Position numbers and translations under genes: made by a program
Shown here: piece by piece, positions 51,811 to 62,842 of the stretch
Numbering within the stretch: the stretch's first letter is position 1
How the letters are laid out: each line of letters opens with the position of its first letter
Assembly: GCA_963989245.1 (NCBI GenBank)
Contig: OZ022345.1
Location: 52,529,123-52,593,122 of the forward strand
Origin: Nansenia antarctica
Lineage: Eukaryota > Chordata > Actinopteri > Argentiniformes > Microstomatidae
Direction: 5' to 3'
DNA length: 64,000 bases
Notes under the pieces: model-generated
Seen by the model: only the letters and a program-made list of their open reading frames with translations
Databases searched by the model: none
What the model was told of the DNA's origin: nothing

Positions 51811-53361
51811 AACAGGCAAGAACAAGAAGAACCACAGTTGAACTGTTCTCTCTTACGGTGTGTGGGCAGACAGACCTTTCAGGCCAGCGTTGGAACAGCC
51901 TCCCCTGGCCTGGCAGTAGGCACTTTAGCCTCTTATTCTACCCTCAAAGACATCCATTCATTATCAGCCTCACGTGGGCAGACAGCTATTCACACAACTC
52001 ACTTGGCACTCTCACGGGCAGAGTCTGCAGGAGGACAACAGCTAGATTCAGGGACTTCTGTGTCTCTCTCTCTTTCTGTCTCTGCCATCAAAAGCCTCTA
52101 TTAACATGCTCATCTGTGATGCATAAAACAAAACAAAACAGTCACTTGAACTGAATCACTTCTTTTTTATCTCATAAAAACAATTGCCATCGCCAGACCC
52201 TCTGAGGTCTACTACTACACTATTACTGGTATTATTACATATCAGTGTTTCCCATTAATCACCTAGACTGTGGTGCCATCGTCTAATTTGTCCCAGCGAA
52301 CCGACAAGCCCAAAATATTTTACATGTGAGCGACGCGATCCCTTTGGGATTCGCACTGCATCTAATGTAGGTCCATGGGATTTAGCGTTATTGATAATCA
52401 CCATACGATTTAGCTCTGTCGTTAATCCCCCCCCCCCCGTCAACAAAAACATTATCCGCTAGCACCCACCCCCCGTTGCCGAAAGACTTCAGAGGGTCCG
52501 AGGTCCACCCACCACAGTCTCTCAAATCCTGTGGGAAACACTGTTTATAATACTATAAGTCTTCCATATGCTCTCACTCTCCCAGGAGCATGTGCTGTTA
52601 GCTGCAAGCATCCCTTACTAGTTCTTTAACTTGGCCTAACGGTTTGGAATCACGCTAGAGGGCCGGTTATTCAGACTGGACCTGTGATGTAACGTCTGCC
52701 CTTCACACACAGCTGTCCAGAGCAGCCCCCTGTCAGCGCCTCTCCTAGCCCGTCCTGCCCCAGTGACCTGACCGCTGGTGTAATCGTTTCCTAAAGGCCC
52801 AGGAGGTTATTAATAATACTGAGAGGAGTCATTAACACCCTCTGGCTCCTCTGTCATTCACACACACAAGTCACCTCAACCCTCTGCCATGGTGGAGGGG
52901 CCGGGGATAGACTTGGTGATCATACTGGCCATAGCACGTCTGGGAGAGATAAAGCACCCAAGCTCCTTCTGATTCCAAAAGCTAGTTGAAAAATATCAGG
53001 TCGGCTTTTGCTTTCAAACTGTTCTCCCTTGAGGAAAACATCTATGATGACAAGTCAAAACCAGCTTTACCTGTATTTCATACAGCTTAGTCACAGAAAA
53101 GTCACACACTCTAAAAGGCCTATGACTCAGTAGCCTCATAGTTGGGTGCAGTTACTCCAATTCCCTGGAGTAGTTCAGTTGGTTGTGCTGTTTTGACCGA
53201 GCAGCACTAAATTAGACCTGGCATAACAGAGTAGGAAAGGCAGAGTCAGAGATGGACCATCTCGTCTGTGCAGGTCAATGCACCATGCTGTTACACTGTC
53301 AGCAGAAACCTCCTTACTTAAACCAAGTGTTTACATAACAGTGCTGCCGTTTACAGACTGA

Positions 53362-53434
<73 letters not shown>

Positions 53435-53596
53435 ACTCACACACACACTTCTGCTGTACCCAAACAGAACCTGCTGCATTGACTGAATGTGTGACGCAGC
53501 TTGCACACAGTGTTCCTCTGAGTGTGTGATGCGATTAAAAGCCTTTCTTTGATATTCTCTCTCCCACTCTGTGGAGTTAACTGCCTACTCCCCGGG

Positions 53597-53631
<35 letters not shown>

Positions 53632-53676
53632 CATTCCAGACCATGTACAGCTGACACATGTAGCCCCCCCCCCCCC

Positions 53677-53718
<42 letters not shown>

Positions 53719-54848
53719 TGCCATTCCAGACCATGTGACACTAACAGCTGATACATTTGCACCTCTCCTAGCTATCACAACAAGGGTAGATGACACACAC
53801 GCTAAACACATGTCTTTCCGGAGAACAGAGAGGAATAATGTAGAAAAGGAGACACCCCTGCAGTGTTTACATAACAGACACACACAGCTGACAGCGTACA
53901 TAGAAGACCTTGTAAAACACAAACAACCTTCACACTAAGCAATGTACCATAGCACCCCAGGTTCAGCATGACAAGGACACATTCTAGTTGCATAAACAAA
54001 ATCAAAGGACCAGCTGACGCATCTTAGGTCGATGCATTTTTATATTCACAGTTTGGACAGGACTGTCTGTCGGCGGCGGTCAGCAAGATTTATAAATACC
54101 TCTATTTGAAGCATCTTTGCATTATGTATATGACTGCAGCTATAAATGCTCCTGTACAAACCGAACAGCCCTGCTATGGTGAGACGTCACTAACTGCTGG
54201 GTAGACATCTTAGAAGGAGAACTCAATAGAACCACCCTGTCCTGAGACGGAATGTGTGTTTAACCTCATACAATGTAGCCTCCTTCATAAAAAAAAGATG
54301 AATTGTGTATCACTGCACTACCTATAGGCTACAGCACACTGCATAGGACTAGTTACTAGTTCAGCGACACTGACATTGAGAGAGCGTCCACAACACACAG
54401 TATTTTGTAACCGAAACAGTTGATAGCAAAAAAAAAAAAAAAAAAGATCTCCGGAGTCACGATCAGAAGTGAGATTTCTCACGGGGAGGGGAGCCAACGG
54501 GTGTGAAATACGTTTAGCCTAACGCTTGGTTAGAGATGTCTGATACACACACCCATGCTATTCCTAGACAACTCACAGAGCTACAACACCGGTAGTAAAC
54601 GACAACACAACAGCACGATCACTACCTTCTTCATCAGTATTTGAAACAGCAGATTGTTCTTGTTCTCCACACTGACGACAACAACAACAACTATGCCTAA
54701 GCAGGAGAGCTGTCTCAAAAGGTATGCACTAATAAGACACAACAACCTGGAAGAGTTAACAGGATTTTCTCCTGCAAAAAACACAGCCCCCCCCCCCCTC
54801 TCTCTCTGTTCCCCAGAGACCCCCATCTAAAATCAGGCCAGGAGACAG

Positions 54849-54943
<95 letters not shown>

Positions 54944-57900
54944 GGAAGGGCTATAACCATTAGCCCCTGAGCCCCTGTGTGATTCGCCCTTGACATTAAA
55001 GAGGCCATTCCATTCCTCCACAGCCCTTACCTTCCCCGGTTGTCATAGTGCCAGCGAGTGTTCCGTCCACACAGAGGGAGAGCAGAGAATGAGTGTAGGG
55101 AGATTGTTGCTCGAGCTCTGTCTCTCTCTCTCTCTCCCTTTCTCTCGCTCTATGCTCTCCTCTCCATCCCCTCCCTTCCCTTTCCTTTCCTTCCTCCTGC
55201 TCTAGTCTTGTGACTCTGCACCCAGGACTACTGCCACCCCTCATCATAACAGAAGCCTCCAGTGTCCCCCCCCCCCCTCGATTTCAGATCATGACATGAT
55301 GTACTTTACCTACAGGTGAATAACACCCTTATTTCTCTGGTAAAGGTTGGCAAGAGTTCGAACCAAGAGAGAAAAGTCCTGTGGGTGAACAAACTCCAAG
55401 CAGCACCAATTCAGTTGTTCCTTTCTGACCGAGTCTCATAGAATAAATATACGATTAAAACCTGGGGATTGAGGCTAAATCGATGTAGAAAATGTGACCG
55501 CTGAGAATGACAGCCACTACAGTCAAGCACCCAACACTCTTGGTGAACTCCAGGAAAGCCCAGTGTCGACGCCTCGGTCCAACATTCTATCCCAGGCAGA
55601 TTAGCTCCGAAAGCTCATATTTCCTTTGAAACGGAGCATGTTCTCCTTACAGCAGAAGAATGCCTCAGGAAAATACAGATACCTCACCACTACAATAGAA
55701 ATTCAATAGCTCTCTGAAGTGTCAGCCTACTCCTGTGGATGATGAGTTTTTACTTGGTGGAATATGCTTTCCTCCAGTCCTGATCAAAGAAATATAGTGC
55801 TGTTCATATGAGAGCAAGAATGTCTGCGCCCAATGTCTGCGATGAGCAACAATTCTGAAAGGCCCGACCAAAACACACAAATACAGAGCACTGAAGTTTT
55901 CCTAGTTTTCTGCCCATTAGCGGCATATCTCCTGTCCCTTTGAGGTATATGCCAGCGGGAGGCTGCGAGGTTACCCTCGTAGGATGGAAGGAGGGCTACT
56001 CTGTCACTTACTGCTGGGTGCATTATGACCTCAAACTAGGTCTCCAGGCAACGGCTGGCGGGCCCACACAGTGCTTGGCTCTGTCGCGAAAGGACCTCAT
56101 TACCATGTTGCGTTCTGTCCACTACACTGCCCTTCGCTGCCTTTGTGTTTACGCCAAAGCCACACAGGAACTCTTTACCTCAGAGTCGAGAGTCCTCTAT
56201 CCATGATAACGGGTAAACACGATCATCATTTGTCCCAAATTAATTGTAGCTCAACTGTTAGGGGAGAACAAAATCACCTTGCCAAGTGTGTGATGAATGA
56301 TTTAATAACTGCCTAAATTAATCATCTATCTATTTTCCTTTTCAAATTAAAATGTCAAATGTCAAAACAGCGTGAGCTGTGAGATTGAAGAAGTGAGAGG
56401 GCGGAAAGTCATAAAGCCCAAAGCTTCAAGAGTGTCCTTCAATCTCCAGATGCCTGGCTCTCAAACACATCACACAGAGAGGTTCCTATGAATATTGTAC
56501 TGACGAGTCACCTCAAGACTGATTAGTTGTCTCCTTTACTTGTCTCCTTTAGTGGACTCCCAAGTAATTGTCCTTGAGAAAAGAAGAAGTGACTGAGGGC
56601 TGAGCAGTTTCCACAATTCTCCTCAGCTCAGCCAATCTACCTGCAAATAAACACTGTATCCAGTCAGCTAGAATGTGACAGAGTCAGCTAGGCATCGCTC
56701 ACACCACTGCAAAACCCAAAGCTCTGGTTACACACTCAACACCAAAACTGCTGCAAAAAATTAAGTCAACACGCACATGCACGCACACGCGAACGCACAC
56801 GCACACACACACACACGGCTGGGTATGTTTTGATGTTTTGGCCTGGCTAAACTAAGGGAATGTGACATCTGAGAGGCCCAGTGGGTGCTGACCTCCTGTG
56901 GGGATATTCATCCACTCAAGCCCTAGGCTGTCCATCTGGCCTTCAGCCTCCCACACCCACACCCACTCACAGCCGTGATGGCATTGGACAAGAACAGGAC
57001 ACAGGCGCCACTACGGTGCCAACAGCAAGGGGAGAGGTGGCATGATGAGATGGAAAACAAGTGGAATGAGAGACGAGATGGAGAGAAGCAAGAGAGACAG
57101 CAGAGGAAAGAGAGAGACAGCAGAGGAAAGAGAGAGAGACAGTAGAGGAAAGAGAGAGACAGCAGAGGAAAGAGAGAGACAGCAGAGGAAAGAGAGAGAC
57201 AGTAGAGGAAAGAGAGAGACAGCAGAGGAAAGAGAGAGACAGCAGAGGAAAGAGAGAGACAGCAGAGGAAAGAGAGAGACAGTAGAGGAAAGAGAGAGAC
57301 AGCAGAGGAAAGAGAGAGACAGTAGAGGAAAGAGAGAGACAGCAGAGGAAAGAGAGAGACAGCAGAGGAAAGAGAGAGACAGCGGAGGAAAGAGAGAGAC
57401 AGTAGAGGAAAGAGAGAGACAGTAGAGGAAAGAGAGAGACAGCAGAGGAAAGAGAGAGACAGCAGAGGAAAGAGAGAGACAGTAGAGGAAAGAGAGAGAC
57501 AGCAGAGGAAAGAGAGAGACAGCAGAGGAAAGAGAGAGACAGCAGAGGAAAGAGAGAGACAGCAGAGGAAAGAGAGAGACAGTAGAGGAAAGAGAGAGAC
57601 AGTAGAGGAAAGAGAGAGACAGCAGAGGAAAGAGAAAGACAGCAGAGGAAAGAGAGAGACAGCAGAGGAAAGAGAGAGACAGTAGAGGAAAGAGAGAGAC
57701 AGCAGAGGAAAGAGAAAGACAGCAGAGGAAAGAGAGAGACAGTAGAGGAAAGAGAGAGACAGCAGAGGAAAGAGAAAGACAGCAGAGGAAAGAGAGAGAC
57801 AGTAGAGGAAAGAGAGAGACAGCAGAGGAAAGAGAGAGACAGCAGAGGAAAGAGAGAGACAGCAGAGGAAAGAGAGAGACAGCAGAGGAAAGAGAGAGAC

Positions 57901-60900
57901 AGTAGAGGAAAGAGAGAGACAGCAGAGGAAAGAGAGAGACAGCAGAGGAAAGAGAGAGACAGCAGAGGAAAGAGAGAGACAGCAGAGGAAAGAGAGAGAC
58001 AGCAGAGGAAAGAGAGAGACAGCAGAGGAAAGAGAGAGACAGCAGAGGAAAGAGAGAGACAGCAGAGGAAAGAGAGAGACAGCAGAGGAAAGAGAGAGAC
58101 AGCAGAGGAAAGAGAGAGACAGCAGAGGAAAGAGAGAGACAGCAGAGGAAAGAGAGAGACAGCAGAGGAAAGAGAGAGGTCTAAGGGTTCAAAGGAGGGA
58201 GAGAGGAGCATTTCTGAGCATACCGTGGCTGACCTAGTTCTCTCTGCATATGGAAGAAAGATGCATACTACACCCCATACTATACCAACAATCCCAAACA
58301 AACAAGATGTGGTGCAAAATCTATTTAGGATATAGGCGTCGCAAATTCTTGCCACGTGATTGTAAAACTACAAAACCACATTAAAGACTGATATTCTCCC
58401 CTCAGCCGGCGCTGCATGATTTTGATAGAAAATAGACTTCACTTAGAAATGAGTTTTGTGTAATTCTCTCAGCTGAAAGATACCCAAGTACCCAGCCCAA
58501 AAAAGAACCATGTGAGAAGGTGCAAGCGCGCACACACACACACACACACACACACGCCCAGAACTCACCTGAGCCTGAGGAGGGGATCATGTTCCCAGTT
58601 CTTTGGACTTCATCAAATCTGCTGAAGATTACATTCAACCTACAGAGGAGAGGAGGAGGGGAGGGGGAACAGGGAAAACAGGTTAGGAATCAGAAACTTA
58701 GGCAGGAAGATTAATGAGGATTTCAGTATTGATCGCCTCCTCAAAAAAGTTCTCGGGAGAGTCCTGGGTGGCGTAGCTCACAAAGGCGCATGCCACATGA
58801 TCGCAGTCCCTGGTTAGATTCCGGCCATCAACCTATCCTGCATGTCATCCCTCCTCTCACTCACCCATGCTTCCTGTCAATCTCTACAGTCTCTCTCCCA
58901 ACAAAGCAGTGTTTCTCAGTTAAAAATGAGTGAGTGGATTTATGGAAAGACCTTGGCAAGAACATTTGAAAAGTTACAGAGCCGAGGGAAGGAATAATAG
59001 AATGCATTTAAAAAGGTTTAACCAAGTTTCATAACTGCTGCTCACCTCCACAAAATAGCACAGACACAATGGGCCCTATTATGCACTTCATCAATAAGAC
59101 AAGGCGGTAGATCTAAACTTAAGACGTGGAGGCGTGGTCAAGGCCACTTTGCTATTATGCGTGCGGTAGTGGGCGGTAGCCTAAAACCCGGCGCTAAGCA
59201 AATAAATTAGTCATGGGTGTGTTTTGGGCGTCTTCTCAATCAACCCAATCAGCGTGCCAGGTGCCATTCCCTTTAAGAACCGGCTGCGTTAAGTCATTAG
59301 CGCTATGCTATTATGGAAGTCCTAAGAAGGAGGTCAGCGCGCTTCTCTGCCTCTCCCTTCTGAAATAAAGCATTTATACTGTGACCGTAATTGACGTCTT
59401 GCCGTGGAGCCACGTGCGTGTTCATGTGTGCCCACATGCATGCGCAAACCGCGGAGGCGCGCTCGTGTTTCAAAACGTGCAAGAAGTCTAAACTTAAGAA
59501 CTTTTCAAACCACTTCTTAGCGCTAGGAGCAAAGTCAGATCGCATAATAGCAGGGGCGCCTAGTGCACTTCATTAACATATGAACACTCCCACAATGAGC
59601 AATATATGCACGTAGTTTTACGTCTTATGTGTGGGCGCCTATCGACACCTGCATAATAGCAGTAGCGCGTATGAAGCGCATAATAAGGGTGGCGGTAGGT
59701 CTTAACCTGGCGGTGCGTCTTAATTAAGACTTAAGACGGCAAGTTAAGAAGTGCATAATAGGGCCCAATGTCTCTGTATCTTTGTTGTGCCTCAAACGCA
59801 TTTTAGCTAACTGATCGAAGGAGGGTCTTATCTAGTGATGGGGTGTATGAGTCACTGGCAGTCCTAGAGACATCACTCAAAAATAAAAGAGGGACGTAAT
59901 GTAGTGTAGCGACATCAGTCAGAGGACCATCTTGTGTGTGTTGAGAATGGTTTCTAGAGAACAAACGTTTTTCCAACGAGCAAACGGGCTAGAATAGGCC
60001 AATTAAAATCAAAGTGTACATTTAGGATTTATCTCCACTGCATTAAACAGATACAACTGAGCAGAAATGTATTTGGTGTCAGACAGTGATGCGGTGCAGA
60101 TTTAATCCTTTCAGCAAACCCCACATCCTTGAAGTCTTCACTGTGTCACTTTGAGTTAACAAGAACTTGGCTATTCCACAGCTAAAGCCATTTACATTCT
60201 AATACATTTTTAGACAGTTACAGTAGCATTATTCTATGCAAATACACCACAGCCTCACAAGACTTTTTAAGCAAATATTCCATCCCCCTTTTCAGCAAAG
60301 TGAAGAGTTTTGGCTTAATAGCCGAAATGAGAATTTGTCCAGTGCCTTTGGAAAATATTCAGATCCCTTCACTTTTTCCACATGTTGTTGTGTTATAGAC
60401 TCAATTTCATTAATTTAATCAGTTTAATTGATCAAATTAAATGAATTTTCCTTCAATCCACATACAATTCCCCAGAATGACTAAGCAAAACCCTGTTCTG
60501 AATACTTATTTATTTCTGTACTTATGAGGTATTAAAATGTTAATTTTGATCCATTTTTAAATAATGAAAACATGCTTTCGCTTGGTCATTCTTGGGTATT
60601 GTGTTTGGATTGACGGTAAATTCTTTCAATGTAATCCATTTTAAATGGAGTCTATAACAGACAAAATGTGGAAAAAGTGAAGGGGTCGGAATACTTTCCG
60701 AAGGCACTGTAATTCAAATTATAACGGTGGAGAGTTTGATGTATTCAAAGCTTGTTTAAGACATTGAATCAAATATGTACAAAGCACAGATGCTTGCACA
60801 AAATGGCAGGAGCTAACCTAATCTGAACATATGGATATAAAGGCTTAGTATTTAACTTGATCTCCTTAATCATCATTTTAATTGCGCATCAATCTGTCAG

Positions 60901-62793
60901 ACTAACAAGATTAGGACTGCATCCACAGACGGAGGGCACAGGTGGGCACAGAACAGAGACCCAGCGCCCACCCTGGGCCCCAGACCAATCTAATCACAGA
61001 CACAGCACTCCTGAAGAGAGCACAATTGAGCTTAGCCAGGAACCTGTGAAAGTGAACCCCGCGGCCCTGCCCCCCCACCATGGCCCAACCCTGGCCCGTG
61101 TGGGGTCCGTATTAATCTCTTCTCTCTGAGAAATGGTTTAGCAAGGCAGCATAACTTGAAGCATACGACAGGGATAGAGATACAAGAAAGGATGGCGGTG
61201 AAAAAGTCCTCACAAGAATGACAGGGTTCGGAAGGGAACAGACTGAGATCGAGGAGGTCCTCCTTCTTCCCAGAGTGCTTTGAGTGCCGCGTCGCGGCCT
61301 GTGGGCACGGTAGTAAAACTATTTACGGGGGACGATCAGAGACAGACAGACAGAGAGTCCTGGGAACAGATGTTCCCATTACATATTAACCACGGAGGCA
61401 AATGTGAGTGTGGCCCCGTCATAAACGTGCAGGTAGGTGAGTCAGCATCATGAGCATTGTAATTTGTCACTCCCAACTCCCTGTGCATGTATCGCTAAGG
61501 CTTCAGAGATAAGCCCTGGACAGTCTGGACGGATTGATGGCAGCTGCTGGACTGAAAAAATCAGGTGTAGTGCTGAGGCACAAATATGTACATTTCAAGC
61601 CTGCAAACTGCGACACTTTAAATGAATGTGCAATAACACTATGTGCAATATGATCAACCCTAGTCGTCTATCTGTACAGTATAGTATAGTGGATAATGTA
61701 CATAGCCTCTATTTATGTAAACCAGCTCCTTCCCTTCTTGTGTTTTTTTTTTTGGTTTTTAGTTTTTTTTTTCTTTCCTAACACCAGGGGAGCCACCCCT
61801 CCTAAATTTCGTTGTTTGGTACCTGTACTATAGCAATGACAATAAAGACCATTCATTCATTCATTCATTCATAAACCAAGGGCCTCTATGGTGACCTATG
61901 TAAAGCCATGGACTAGATTAGTCTAGCCTAGCCTAGCCTAGCCTAGCCTAGCCCACGCCTGCCTCTGTGCCCTATGCAGCTGTTCTCCAATGAGGTGTCA
62001 CAGAACAGTGGCTGACCCAATCCAATCACAGCTGCATTGGTGTACAGTAGGGAGTCATTCAATTCAAGACCAGCACCACCACCACACACTCCATGTCCAT
62101 GTGCAGGACACAGCACAGGCACGCTAAACCCCCCCAGGCTTCACTCCTCACATGGGAGAGTCATCAGGCTGTGTTCCAAGATCCACACTTGCATATTGTG
62201 TACGCTAGTGAACACACGCAGCAGGAATGCATTGGCAAATACATGACTTTGTCAATGTTCTACGTTCTATGAATGTGGGTATTGGAACACAGGCAGTGTC
62301 CTGACAGCCCCCAGTGGAAGGGCCGTGGTGGAGACGGGGGAGTGCTCTGTCTATCAGGTGCTGCAGGGCAGGAAGTGAAGGATCAGTCCGGCGATAATGG
62401 GCCATTCTTGGGCTATTGTCTGAGGCCCAGGGCTGAGGCTTAATGACATGTTGAAAAGAGCCTTTCACTGGAAAACTGCAGAGAAAAGACGCCATTTCAA
62501 GATGTAATGCTTTTAGGTCCCATTTCCCTCTTTGTTCACCAACAGCACAATCAATATCCTCCGAAAGATGGGTGAGGCAGAAGGGTGTGGCCCCTACTTA
62601 CCCTACACACATACTTGCACACTGACAATTTCACTCCATGAAGTGTGTTTGTCATCATGGCCGCATCCCACAACACAGTGCCACGAGCAGAGGAAGCTAC
62701 TGTATCAGGGCCCTTCCTGACCCATTTACAGTAGGCACAGTATTTGTGAGAGAGAGAATGGTGAAAGAGAGAGAGAGAGACAGTGAACAAGAT

Positions 62794-62842
<49 letters not shown>

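Larger units (their letters stand above)
45234..58568. other. 13-kb clasp1 intron rich in simple repeats
   Basis: Apart from the candidate alternative first exon at 55031-55046, I find no exon with conserved coding. The intron holds (CA)n or (TG)n runs at about 46046-46098, 46538-46594, 48082-48178, 49461-49505, 49672-49790, 51590-51716, 51778-51808, 53371-53446, 53601-53629 and 53675-53715, (AGGC)n at 51443-51481, (GA)n at 54858-54938, and the 38-bp and 20-bp minisatellites. Confidence 0.6.

Noticed and set aside
56967..58355. 462-residue minus-strand open frame rich in LSLSSAVSLFPL repeats
   Set aside because: It is the stop-free complement of the 20-bp purine minisatellite with no splice or domain context.
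58740..58840. Weak tRNA-like stretch (GGTGGCGTAGCTCACAAAGG then TGGTTAGATTCCGG)
   Set aside because: It has partial box A and box B resemblance but no cloverleaf or flanking duplication. It may be an old SINE head and is not called.
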